Part shown: positions 8,379 to 16,914 of the stretch, piece by piece
Layout of the letters: each line of letters opens with the position of its first letter
Position numbering within the stretch: position 1 is the stretch's first letter
Assembly: GCA_015709575.1 (NCBI GenBank)
Contig: CP054190.1
Location: forward strand, 2,106,616 to 2,170,615
DNA: 64,000 bases
Source of the DNA: Planctomycetia bacterium
GTDB lineage: Bacteria; Planctomycetota; Phycisphaerae; UBA1845; Fen-1342
Direction of reading: 5' to 3'
Translations under genes and position numbers: made by a program
Notes under the pieces: model-generated
The model's database searches: none
The model's input: the letters and a program-made list of their open reading frames with translations, nothing else
What the model was told of the DNA's origin: nothing

Positions 8379-11180
8379 ATGCCCGTTCGCCTCATCGCTC
8401 ATCCGTCGGCCGTTATCCCGGTTCTGATCGCCGCGCAGCTCTGCATCGCGAGTGATCGTGCCCCGCTGCTCGACTATCGCGACGTGACGCTCGATAACGG
8501 ACTGCGCGTCCTGACGCTCGAGGACCGCTCCACGCCGATCGTCAACGTGCAGCTCTGGTACCACGTCGGCTCAAAGGATGAAGACTCGGCGCGGCAGGGG
8601 TTCGCGCACATGTTCGAGCACATGATGTTCCGCGGAACGGATCGCCTGGGGCCGAAAGATCACTTCGAGTTCCTGCGGCGCATCGGAGGCGATGCGAACG
8701 CGTATACGTCCTTCGACAACACGACCTATCACCAGACCGTTCCGAGCCACCAGCTTGAACTGGCGCTGTGGCTCGAAGCCGAGCGCATGACCTACCTGAA
8801 GATCGACCAGGAGTCCTTTGACACCGAGCGCAAGGTGGTCGAGGAGGAGCGGCGCATGGGCGTCAATCGCCCCTACGGCACCGTTCTTGAAGACGCGCTG
8901 ACGAAGATCTTTCCCGATAACCACCCGTATCGCTGGTCCCCGATCGGCAATATCCCCATGCTCCGTGCCGCCGAGGTGCGCGAACTGCGCGAGTTCTGGA
9001 CGCGCTGGTACGTGCCGAACAACGCCACGCTTGTGATCGTCGGCGACGTGTCTCATGAACAGGCGCAGCAGGCTGCCCGGCGCTATTTCGGCTGGATCCC
9101 GCGCTACCCCGATCCCGCCCGCGCGTCGATCAGCGCGCCGCATCGAGCCGAAGCCGGCCGCGTCACGCTCAAGGCCGACAGCGCTCCCGCGCCGGTGGCC
9201 GGCATCGTGTTCCGCACTGTCCCGGTCGGGCATGACGACGCGGTCGTGCTGGAAATGCTCGCAGCCATTCTGGGCGGTGGAGAGAGCAGCCGACTGCATC
9301 GCGCGATGGTCGCAGAGGGCGAGATCGCGGTCGCGGCGGTGGCCGCTGCGCTGAACCTGCAAAGCGACGGCATCTTCGCCGCCGGCGCGGCGCTGGCGCC
9401 GATGTCCGGCAACGCCAAGATTCGCAAGGCTGCCGAGATGCTCCAGGCCCACCTGCAGCGCATCCGTGACGAGCCGGTGAGCGCGGCGGAACTGGAGAAA
9501 GTCCGGAACCAGATGCTGCGAGGAATCGTCACCGAACTGCTCTCGGTCGAATCCAAGGCCTCGCGCCTGGGCTCGGCGGCCGTGCTGGAGGGCGACCCCG
9601 GCCGGGCGAACCGGCGGCTCGATCGCATCCGGGCGGTGACCGCCGCGGACATCCAGCGCGTGGCGCGGGAGTCCCTGGCACCGGAGCGGGCGCTGGAGTT
9701 GACCATCGAGCAGAACCTGCTCGGTTCGCTGTTCAAGAGCAAGAAGGCCGAGGAGGAGGCGCCGATCACGGGCACACCGGAGACCGACCCGCCCGCTCCA
9801 GGTCGCCCCGGGCTGAGCCGCCCGGCCGATTGGCCCGCCGCCGCGCCGGTCCGCGAGGCGGCCGCCTACGAGGTGCGTCCGGCGTTCAGCCGACACACAC
9901 TTTCCAACGGTATGCGCGTCATCGTTGTGCCGGACCGCGAAGCCCCGTTCGTTAGTCTGGCGCTGAACCTGAAGAACGGTTCGTACACCGAGTCGAAGAT
10001 CGGCGCGGCGTCGATGGCGGCGCAGCTCATCACCAAGGGGACCGAGAACTTCGATGAAGCGGCGCTGGCGCGGGAGTTGGAGACATACGCGATTTCTCTG
10101 AGCGGATCGGCCGACACCGACGCGGCCGCGGTCAACGCCGGCTGCCTGACGGAGCACCTGCCGCGCGCGATGTCCCTGATGGCTGAGGTGGTGCGCCGCC
10201 CGAGCTTCCCAAAGACGGAGTTCCGCAAGCTGCGCGAGCAGGTCCGCACCGGCCTGGCGATTTCCACCGCAACGCCCGAGTACGTGGCGCAGTGGCAGAC
10301 GCGCCGCCTGCTGTATGGCGAGGGGCATCCGTACTCGCGCAGCGCTACCGGCGAGTTGACCGACGTGGCAGCGCTTTCGGAGGAGGATTGCAGTGCGTGG
10401 TGGCGCACCTTCGTGCGACCTGACGCCGCCACGCTGTACGTCTCCGGTGACGTGGACGATGCCGCGGCCGTCTCGCTGGCGGAAAAGGCGTTTGGCGACT
10501 GGAGTGCGGACGGTGAGGCGCCGACCGTCGTTGTGCCGGAGCCGCGCACTGCCGAGCCGAGGATTTACCTCGTGGATCGTCCAGGCGTGCAGGCCCAGAT
10601 CCGCGTGGGCCGCCTGTCCATCGACCGCACGCACCCTGACTATTTCGCCGGCCGCGTGGTGAGCAGCTATTTCGGCGGCGCGTTCAACTCGCGCCTCAAC
10701 GACACCGTGCGCGTCAAGCTTGGACTGACCTATGGCGCCAGCGGCGGTCTTGGCGCGCAGCGCTTCGGTGGCAGCTTCATGGCCAGCACCTTCACCAAAA
10801 CCGAGTCCGCGGCGCAGACGGTGATGGCCGTGCTGGACGAGATCCGCCGGCTCCGCACGGATCCGCCCACTGACCGCGAGCTGTCGGACACGAAAGCGTA
10901 CGTACTCGGGAGTTTTCCGGGTGATCGCGAGACGCCGCAGCAGGTAGCCGCTGCGCTATGGATGCTGGAGCTCAATGGGCTGCCCGAAAGCTATTACGAG
11001 CAGATGCTGTCGAAAATCGCTTCCACGACCGCCGCGGACTGCACGCGCGTGGTGAGCGAACATCTGGATCCGGCAAAGATGGTGATCGTGGTCGTGGGGA
11101 GTGCCGACGCGCTTCAGCCGGAGCTGGAAAAGATCGGCCCGGTGGAGCGCGTGAAACCAGCCTCAAAGCCTGAGGAATGA
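8379..11180 (+). CDS. M16-family zinc metallopeptidase, two-domain (pitrilysin/processing-peptidase type)
   Basis: The start at ATG 8379 is chosen because GAGGAG lies 9 bases upstream and it opens a signal-peptide-like stretch ('LIAHPSAVIPVLIAAQLCIA'). The 933-residue product has two M16 halves. The N-terminal half has the inverted zinc motif HxxEH in 'GFAHMFEHMMFRGTDRLG' and the distal glutamate region 'RKVVEEERRMGVNRP'. The C-terminal half ('HTLSNGMRVIVVPDREAPFV', 'GAASMAAQLITKGTENFDE') lacks HxxEH and is expected to be the structural partner, including 'DTVRVKLGLTYGASGGLGA'. The two are joined by a charged, proline-rich linker near residues 480-515. It probably degrades peptides in the periplasm. 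It is monocistronic and convergent with folP. Confidence 0.93.
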   Translation: MPVRLIAHPSAVIPVLIAAQLCIASDRAPLLDYRDVTLDNGLRVLTLEDRSTPIVNVQLWYHVGSKDEDSARQGFAHMFEHMMFRGTDRLGPKDHFEFLRRIGGDANAYTSFDNTTYHQTVPSHQLELALWLEAERMTYLKIDQESFDTERKVVEEERRMGVNRPYGTVLEDALTKIFPDNHPYRWSPIGNIPMLRAAEVRELREFWTRWYVPNNATLVIVGDVSHEQAQQAARRYFGWIPRYPDPARASISAPHRAEAGRVTLKADSAPAPVAGIVFRTVPVGHDDAVVLEMLAAILGGGESSRLHRAMVAEGEIAVAAVAAALNLQSDGIFAAGAALAPMSGNAKIRKAAEMLQAHLQRIRDEPVSAAELEKVRNQMLRGIVTELLSVESKASRLGSAAVLEGDPGRANRRLDRIRAVTAADIQRVARESLAPERALELTIEQNLLGSLFKSKKAEEEAPITGTPETDPPAPGRPGLSRPADWPAAAPVREAAAYEVRPAFSRHTLSNGMRVIVVPDREAPFVSLALNLKNGSYTESKIGAASMAAQLITKGTENFDEAALARELETYAISLSGSADTDAAAVNAGCLTEHLPRAMSLMAEVVRRPSFPKTEFRKLREQVRTGLAISTATPEYVAQWQTRRLLYGEGHPYSRSATGELTDVAALSEEDCSAWWRTFVRPDAATLYVSGDVDDAAAVSLAEKAFGDWSADGEAPTVVVPEPRTAEPRIYLVDRPGVQAQIRVGRLSIDRTHPDYFAGRVVSSYFGGAFNSRLNDTVRVKLGLTYGASGGLGAQRFGGSFMASTFTKTESAAQTVMAVLDEIRRLRTDPPTDRELSDTKAYVLGSFPGDRETPQQVAAALWMLELNGLPESYYEQMLSKIASTTAADCTRVVSEHLDPAKMVIVVVGSADALQPELEKIGPVERVKPASKPEE

Positions 11181-11232
11181 GACGCCTTGCGGCGCGGCTC
11201 TTGCGCCGTGCGATTTTCGCTCGCGGCGTCTC
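11179..11232. terminator. Inverted repeat between convergent M16 and folP genes
   Basis: GAGACGCC (11179-11186) is repeated inverted as GGCGTCTC (11225-11232), with a smaller GGCGC/GCGCC stem inside. It overlaps the M16 stop region and lies just beyond the folP stop. It probably serves as a bidirectional 3' structure; there is no strong T run. Confidence 0.4.
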
Positions 11233-11244
11233 GCATGGTCAGCC

Positions 11245-12078
11245 TCAGTCGGGCTGCGCCGACGCCGCGCGAATCGCGCTGAGCATCGCCAACGCATCCG
11301 CCAGCGCCCTTACATCGTGCGTGCGAATGAACTCCACTCCCTGAAGCGCCGCCCAGATTTCGCACGCCAGCGTCCCAGCCGCGCGCTCCGAGACGGGGCG
11401 CGCGACGCCGGCCGAGCCCAGTATCTCCCCGATAAATGACTTTCGCGAAACGGAAATGCACGCCGGCAGCCCCAGCTCGCGCAGCCGCCCCAATTCCGCG
11501 AGCATCCGGGCGCTCGCTTGCGCGCGCGTCGACAAAAAGAACCCCATCCCCGGATCGAGGATCAGCCGCTGCGGGGCAATTCCCGCGTCGGCCAGCTCGG
11601 CGATGCGCCGTCGAAAGAACTCGAGCGCCTCCCCCGCGACGTCCTGTGCCGCAGCGTCAATCCGCTCCGCACGCGCACCCGCAGCCGCGTGTCGCCGCGC
11701 GTGCATCAGGATCACCCGCGCATCACTCCTCGCGACCACGCGCACCGCACCTTCGTCGCGGAGCGCGGTGACGTCGTTCACGATCGTCGCCCCCCGTGCG
11801 AGCGCCGCCTCGATCACCCGCGGCCGGTGCGCGTCCACGCTCAGCGCCGCACCCGTCCCGCGCAGCGCTTCGAGCACCGGCGCCAGCCGAGCAACCTGCT
11901 CCGCGTCCGGAACGCTCTCGGCATCGGGGTGGGTCGACTCGGCTCCGACGTCAATCACGGCCGCACCGGCCGCGATCATTTCGCGGCCCTGCGCGATTGC
12001 CGCGGCAGGATCCAGGAATCGACCGCCGTCGGAGAACGAATCCCGCGTAAGGTTCAGAATGCCGATGATTCGGGTCAT
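11245..12078 (-). CDS. folP: Dihydropteroate synthase
   Basis: This 277-residue TIM-barrel enzyme condenses 6-hydroxymethyl-dihydropterin pyrophosphate with p-aminobenzoate in folate synthesis. Signature segments are 'GILNLTRDSFSDGG' at the N-terminus, 'AAVIDVGAESTHPDAE', 'IVNDVTAL', 'ILMHAR', 'LILDPGMGFF' and 'VSRKSFIG'. The first loop reads NLTRDSFS instead of the commoner NVTPDSFS. The start is ATG 12078. The frame stays open much further upstream, but that extension overlaps the opposite-strand deacetylase gene and has no domain. No other folate gene adjoins it. Confidence 0.95.
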   Translation of the reverse strand: MTRIIGILNLTRDSFSDGGRFLDPAAAIAQGREMIAAGAAVIDVGAESTHPDAESVPDAEQVARLAPVLEALRGTGAALSVDAHRPRVIEAALARGATIVNDVTALRDEGAVRVVARSDARVILMHARRHAAAGARAERIDAAAQDVAGEALEFFRRRIAELADAGIAPQRLILDPGMGFFLSTRAQASARMLAELGRLRELGLPACISVSRKSFIGEILGSAGVARPVSERAAGTLACEIWAALQGVEFIRTHDVRALADALAMLSAIRAASAQPD

Positions 12079-12237
12079 GCCGTCGCCTTGTGGTGCGACC
12101 GCGCATTGTGAGCCCGGCGGCTCATCGCCGCCAACCCGCGGCGTATCCGCGCACGCAGCGGCGACCCGGCCGGCGTGCCCGGGCGCACAATCGGCCGATC
12201 CGCGCACGTTCCGCGCGGCGCGGTAGGATCGAACGAG

Positions 12238-13290
12238 ATGACCCTGCCCGGCGGACAACCCGGCCCGACGACGGCAGCGCGCGGCGATGGCGTCGCGCAG
12301 CGCCCGGCGTTTCTCATCACGATCGACACCGAGGGAGACAACCTCTGGTCGCGCCCGCGCGACATCACCACCCGAAACGCCGCATTTCTTCCGCGGTTTC
12401 AGCAGCTCTGCGAGCGTTACGGCCTGCGCCCGACCTGGCTTACGAACTGGGAAATGGCACAGTGCCCGGTCTTCACCGAGTTTGCCCGCGACGTGCTGCG
12501 TCGCGACACGGCCGAAATCGGCATGCATCTGCACGCCTGGAATCAGCCGCCGCTGGCGCCGCTCAGCGAGGACGACGGCGCTCGGCTGAGCTACCTGATC
12601 GAGTATCCGGAGCCGGTGCTGCGCGAGAAGGTGCGCGTGCTGACCGATGCGCTCGAGCAGCGCTTTGGGCTGAAAATGCGCAGCCACCGCGCGGGGCGCT
12701 GGGCCTTCAACGAGCTTTATGCGCGCGTGCTGGTCGAGAACGGCTACGACACCGATTGCTCCGTGACGCCGCACGTGTCGTGGGCGGGACACCCCGGCGC
12801 CACTCGCGGCGGCTCGGACTACCGCGGATTTCCTGAGTCGGCTTACTTTGTCGATCTCAACGATATCCGTCGCCCCGGAAACTCCCCCCTGCTCGAACTG
12901 CCGATGACGATTCTGCCGCGCCGCCGCCCCGCGCTGCTGCGCCCTGCCGAGCGCCTGCTCGAGCGGACATCGCTCGGCCGCCGGGTGATTCACCGCCTGC
13001 TTGGGGCCGATCGGTGGCTGCGACCCAACGGACGGAATCGCCGCGAGCTGCTCGCCGTACTCGACACGGCCCGGCGTGAGCGCCGCGACTACGTGGAATT
13101 CATGTTGCACTCCTCCGAGTACATGCCCGGCGGCAGCCCGGTTTTTCCCGACGAAGCGTCGATCGAGCGGCTCTACTCCGATCTCGAAATGCTCTTCGCC
13201 GCGGCCGCGCCGCAGTTCGCCGGACAAACACTGTCCGAATACCACGACCGTTTCGCTCGCGAGCGCTCGTCCGGAGCGCTGGTCGCGTGA
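12238..13290 (+). CDS. Polysaccharide-deacetylase-like protein
   Basis: The product is 350 residues from ATG 12238 (an in-frame upstream start at 12175 is possible). It shows the NodB-like layout: 'PAFLITIDTEGDNLW' with the metal-binding aspartate, 'EIGMHLHAWNQPPL' with the histidine pair, 'KMRSHRAGRWAFNE' and a late 'EFMLHSSEYMPGGSP'. Related proteins occur in exopolysaccharide and LPS gene sets and are thought to deacetylate sugars, though several lack proven activity. There is no signal peptide, so it probably acts in the cytosol on a lipid-linked or nucleotide-linked precursor. It is translationally coupled (GTGA overlap) to the next gene, an ATP-grasp/phosphatase fusion. Confidence 0.82.
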   Translation: MTLPGGQPGPTTAARGDGVAQRPAFLITIDTEGDNLWSRPRDITTRNAAFLPRFQQLCERYGLRPTWLTNWEMAQCPVFTEFARDVLRRDTAEIGMHLHAWNQPPLAPLSEDDGARLSYLIEYPEPVLREKVRVLTDALEQRFGLKMRSHRAGRWAFNELYARVLVENGYDTDCSVTPHVSWAGHPGATRGGSDYRGFPESAYFVDLNDIRRPGNSPLLELPMTILPRRRPALLRPAERLLERTSLGRRVIHRLLGADRWLRPNGRNRRELLAVLDTARRERRDYVEFMLHSSEYMPGGSPVFPDEASIERLYSDLEMLFAAAAPQFAGQTLSEYHDRFARERSSGALVA

Positions 13291-15005
13291 CCACTGCCTC
13301 ACCGACGAGAACGGTGCTGGTGCTGGGCCACGACTCGCGGGCTTTCCTCGCGATCATCCGCTCGCTGGGCCGTGCCGGCCTGAACGTGCACGTCGGCTGG
13401 CACCGCCCGGACAGCGTGGCGCTGCGCTCGCGCTACGTGAGGAAGCGCTGTGCACTTCCCCCCTTTCACGAATCCTCTGACGAGTGGCTGGGCGCGCTGC
13501 TGGAGTTGCTCCAGCGCGAACGCTATGACCTCGTTTTTCCCTGCAATGACGCGGCGATGACTGCCTTCCACCGCCACCGCGACGCACTTGGAGCGCACGC
13601 GCGGCTATGCATCCCCGATACGCGCAGCTTTGAGGTCCTCTTCGACAAGATACGCACGAACGAGTTGGCCCGCGCGCAGGGACTAACGCTGCCGGCTGAG
13701 CGCGTTGTCGCGAGTCGCGAGGAGGCCGCGGGGGCAATCGAGGCGCTCGGCCTGCCGATCGTGCTCAAGCCGCGTCAGAGCTACAACCCCGAAAACCCCG
13801 ACGAAAAGCTGATGGTCTGGAAGGCCTACACGCGCGAGGTCTTCGATCGCGCACTGGCGTCATTGCTGCGGGCCGGCCCCGTCACGCTGCAGCGCAACTT
13901 CGTCGGCGTCGGCGTCGGCGTCGAAGTCCTGATGCGCGACGGCGAGCCGCTGCTGATCTTCCAGCACGAGCGCGTGCACGAGCCGCTCTACGGCGGCGGC
14001 AGTTCCTACCGCCGGAGCGTCGCGCTCGACCCGCGGCTCGTGGATGAAACCCGCCGTCTGCTCGGGGCGCTGCGATATACCGGCGTGGCGATGGCCGAGT
14101 TCAAGCTCAACCCGCGGACGCGCGAGTTCGTCTTCATCGAGGTGAATGCGCGATTCTGGGGCTCATTGCCGCTGGCGGTCGCAGCTGGTGCGAATTTCCC
14201 GCTGGGTGCGTACCAACTGCTGGTCGAGGGTCAGGTCCGCGTGCCAAGCCGGGGCCGCGTCGGTATTTATTGTCGAAACTGGTACCACGATCTGGCCTGG
14301 ATTCGTGCAAACGTACGAGCGGATAAACGCGACCCTACGCTAGCCACGCGCCCGCTGTGGCGCGTTTTGGCGGATCGTGTGCGAAATCAACTGCTGCTTC
14401 GCGAGCGAAGTGACACGTTTGCCTGGGACGACCCCGCGCCGGCACTCGCGGAAGCGCGCCAGATCGCGTCCATGCTCGCCAAACAGACATCGAATGCGCT
14501 GCATCGGCGCTGGTTGTCCTCGCCGATCGGCAGGCGGCGAGAATCGCTCCGTGCGGCGCGGGTGCTAAAATCCGCCCGAAGCGTGCTTTTTGTGTGCAAG
14601 GGCAACATTTGCCGCAGCCCTTTCGCCGAGGTGCAGCTACGGGCGCTCCAGCCCACAATCACCGTCGCGTCGGCCGGCTATTACCCCAGATCGGGGCGGC
14701 CGTCGCCGGCACATGCCGTTACGGCCGCGGCCGAGCACGGGCTTGATCTATCCGCCCATCGCTCGCAGCGGTTGACGCGCGAGCTGGTTGACCAATATCA
14801 CGCCGTGTGCGTCTTTGACCATGAAAACCTCATGACCGTGCGATCCGAGTTTCCTGACGCAGCGGGCAAAATCGTGTTGCTGGGTGCGCTGGACGGCGGC
14901 GGACTGTTCATTTCTGATCCGTGGGGAGGCGAATTGCCACGATTCCGCGCCTGTTATGACCGAATCCGCGCGGCATTGACCCGCTGGCCGGCCGCTTCCG
15001 GGTAG
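13287..15005 (+). CDS. ATP-grasp ligase fused to low-molecular-weight protein tyrosine phosphatase
   Basis: This 572-residue fusion starts at GTG 13287, overlapping the stop of the upstream deacetylase gene. Residues 1-390 form an ATP-grasp enzyme of the carbamoyl-phosphate-synthase-like type. A pre-ATP-grasp fold comes first ('TVLVLGHDSRAFLAIIRSLG'), then the nucleotide-binding 'GLPIVLKPRQSY' and the metal-binding 'FVFIEVNARFWGSLPLA'. Residues 430-570 form a complete LMW-PTP. The P-loop 'VLFVCKGNICRSPFAE' has Cys437 and Arg443 in CX5R spacing, and the general acid is Asp544 in 'SDPWGG'. Both catalytic centres look intact. LMW-PTPs often control exopolysaccharide synthesis through tyrosine kinases, and ATP-grasp enzymes form amide or acyl-phosphate bonds. 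The substrate of this one is unknown. Confidence 0.88.
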   Translation: MTTASPTRTVLVLGHDSRAFLAIIRSLGRAGLNVHVGWHRPDSVALRSRYVRKRCALPPFHESSDEWLGALLELLQRERYDLVFPCNDAAMTAFHRHRDALGAHARLCIPDTRSFEVLFDKIRTNELARAQGLTLPAERVVASREEAAGAIEALGLPIVLKPRQSYNPENPDEKLMVWKAYTREVFDRALASLLRAGPVTLQRNFVGVGVGVEVLMRDGEPLLIFQHERVHEPLYGGGSSYRRSVALDPRLVDETRRLLGALRYTGVAMAEFKLNPRTREFVFIEVNARFWGSLPLAVAAGANFPLGAYQLLVEGQVRVPSRGRVGIYCRNWYHDLAWIRANVRADKRDPTLATRPLWRVLADRVRNQLLLRERSDTFAWDDPAPALAEARQIASMLAKQTSNALHRRWLSSPIGRRRESLRAARVLKSARSVLFVCKGNICRSPFAEVQLRALQPTITVASAGYYPRSGRPSPAHAVTAAAEHGLDLSAHRSQRLTRELVDQYHAVCVFDHENLMTVRSEFPDAAGKIVLLGALDGGGLFISDPWGGELPRFRACYDRIRAALTRWPAASG

Positions 15006-15095
15006 GGACACCGCGGTCCGAGGCGCTCTGCTCGCGTTTGCACAACCGACGCGGCGCGCTACACTGGCCGGGCGGGAAATCCGCGGAGGCACGGC

Positions 15096-16103
15096 ATGAA
15101 ACTGGGCGTGATGGGCGCCGGGTTGGGCGCACTCGGCTGGGACAAGGCGCTGGATTACTGCAAACACGTCGGGCTGGACGCGATTGAGCTGCCGGTCGGC
15201 GCGTATCCGGGAACGCCGTTCTTTTCGCCGGCAGAGGCGCTGTCCAGCAGCACAATGCAGCAGAAGATCCGGGACGACGTTCGCTCGCGCGGGTTGGAGA
15301 TCATCGGCCTGGCCGTGCACGGAAACCCGGTCAGTCCGGACCCGGCCGTCCGCGCCGCGCACGTGCGCGACCACGACACGGCGGTCCGACTGGCGGCGAA
15401 GCTTGGTACGGACGTGGTGATCAACTTCTCGGGCTGCCCAGGCGGATCGGCGGCGGATCGCACACCAAACTGGGTGACCAGCGCCTGGCCGAACGAATTT
15501 CGCGACATACTGCGCTACCAGTGGGAGGACGTGCTGCTGCCCTTCTGGAGCGGCAAGGCGCGCGAGGCGGCGAATGAGGGTGTAAAGATCGCGTTTGAAG
15601 CACACCCGGGGTTTACGGCGTACAACCCGGACACGCTGCTGAAGCTCCGCGCGGTCGGCGCGCCGCTGTCGAGGTCGTGCACCGGGGGCCCGGCGGTGTC
15701 GTCGAATCTCGGGGCGAACCTCGACCCGTCGCACTTCTTCTGGCAGGGCATCGACCCGATCGAAGCGGCGCGGATTCTTGGCGATGCGGGGGCGATTTTT
15801 CACGTGCACGGCAAGGACACGGGGATCGACCCGCACAACACGCGCTGCAACGGCGTGCTCGACACCCGCTCGTACGGCGAGATCGATCGGCGAAGCTGGG
15901 TGTTTCGCGCCTGCGGGTTCGGGCACGGCGACGAGTTCTGGAAGCCGTTTATCAGCATGCTGCGGATCAAGGGTTATGACGGCGTCATCAGCATCGAGCA
16001 CGAAGACGGAACAATGAGCCTGCAGGAGGGTTTTGAGAAGGCCGTGACGTATCTGCGGGGCGTGCTGATTCGCGAGCCGGCGACGGCGGCGTGGTGGTAT
16101 TGA
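15096..16103 (+). CDS. Sugar phosphate isomerase/epimerase-like TIM-barrel protein
   Basis: This 335-residue protein is of the xylose-isomerase-like/AP-endonuclease-2 superfamily. It starts at ATG 15096 with GGAGG six bases upstream. Candidate metal ligands lie on successive strands: 'IAFEAHPGFT', 'LGANLDPSHFFWQGIDP', 'IFHVHGKDTG' and 'GVISIEHEDGTM'. These Glu/Asp/His positions are typical of inositol-catabolism and ketose-epimerase members of the family. The exact sugar cannot be read. It is followed closely by AMP nucleosidase in the same direction (25 bases), so the two may be co-transcribed. Confidence 0.88.
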   Translation: MKLGVMGAGLGALGWDKALDYCKHVGLDAIELPVGAYPGTPFFSPAEALSSSTMQQKIRDDVRSRGLEIIGLAVHGNPVSPDPAVRAAHVRDHDTAVRLAAKLGTDVVINFSGCPGGSAADRTPNWVTSAWPNEFRDILRYQWEDVLLPFWSGKAREAANEGVKIAFEAHPGFTAYNPDTLLKLRAVGAPLSRSCTGGPAVSSNLGANLDPSHFFWQGIDPIEAARILGDAGAIFHVHGKDTGIDPHNTRCNGVLDTRSYGEIDRRSWVFRACGFGHGDEFWKPFISMLRIKGYDGVISIEHEDGTMSLQEGFEKAVTYLRGVLIREPATAAWWY

Positions 16104-16128
16104 CGCGGGCGGCGGTACGGAGGCGTGC

Positions 16129-16899
16129 GTGCGCACCAAGGAAGAAATCGTCCGCGACTGGCTGCCGCGCTACACCGGCCGGCCGTTGGAGCAATTCGGC
16201 CAGTTCGTTCTGTTGTCCAATTTCTCGAACTACGTGGAGCTGTTTGCGGAACGGTTCCGGGTCGGCGTGCTGGGAAAAGACCGGCCGATGCAGTCCGCCA
16301 CGGCCCACAACCTGACCATCCTGAATTTCGGCATGGGCAGCGCGATGGCGGCGACGGTGATGGACCTGCTCAGTGCGGTGGAGCCGAAGGCGGTGCTGTT
16401 TCTGGGCAAGTGCGGCGGGTTGAAGAAGACGCGCGTCGGCGATTTCATTCTGCCGATCGCGGCGATCCGCGGCGACGGCACGAGCAACGAGTACCTGCCG
16501 GAGGAAGTGCCGGCGCTGCCGTCCTTCCGACTTCAGCGGGCTGTTTCCGCAACGATCGTGCGTCACGATCAGGACTACTGGACCGGCACGGTGTACACCA
16601 CGAATCGGCGCGTCTGGGAGCACGATGAGAAGTTCAAGGACTATCTGCGCCTGATTCGCGCAATCGGCATCGACATGGAAACAGCGACGATTTTCCTGGT
16701 GGGGTTTGCGAACGGGATTCCGAAAGGGGCTTTGCTGCTCGTGTCGGACAACCCGATGACGCCCGAGGGGGTCAAGAGCGAAGCGCGCGACCGCGACGTG
16801 ACGGGGCGCTTTGTCCACAAGCACCTGGAGATCGGGATCGATGCGCTGATCGAGCTGCGCGACCGCGGCGAATCGGTGAAGCACATGCGTTATGAGTGA
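16129..16899 (+). CDS. amn: AMP nucleosidase
   Basis: A 256-residue protein of the short AMP nucleosidase type, which hydrolyses AMP to adenine and ribose 5-phosphate. It belongs to the nucleoside phosphorylase superfamily: 'LTILNFGMGSAMAATVM', 'AVLFLGKCGGLKKTRVGDF', 'AIGIDMETATIFLVG' (the ribose-contacting Met-Glu) and 'ALLLVSDNPMTPEG' are the diagnostic segments. The start is GTG 16129, with GGAGG at about 16119-16123. It lies directly downstream of a sugar isomerase-like gene, which might use the ribose phosphate released, an inference from position only. Confidence 0.92.
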   Translation: MRTKEEIVRDWLPRYTGRPLEQFGQFVLLSNFSNYVELFAERFRVGVLGKDRPMQSATAHNLTILNFGMGSAMAATVMDLLSAVEPKAVLFLGKCGGLKKTRVGDFILPIAAIRGDGTSNEYLPEEVPALPSFRLQRAVSATIVRHDQDYWTGTVYTTNRRVWEHDEKFKDYLRLIRAIGIDMETATIFLVGFANGIPKGALLLVSDNPMTPEGVKSEARDRDVTGRFVHKHLEIGIDALIELRDRGESVKHMRYE

Positions 16900-16914
16900 G
16901 ATCCCCGGCGCGGG

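Noticed and set aside
8571-10634. 687-codon minus-strand open frame opposite the M16 peptidase
   Set aside because: Mirror of a well-supported gene; composition typical of antisense frames and no motifs.
12079-13302. Upstream in-frame extension of folP by about 400 codons
   Set aside because: Antisense to the deacetylase gene. folP itself begins at the normal family start (ATG 12078).
13902-13919. Three tandem GTCGGC units as a possible microsatellite
   Set aside because: They encode Val-Gly repeats inside the conserved ATP-grasp domain and are short; this is codon bias, not a repeat element.
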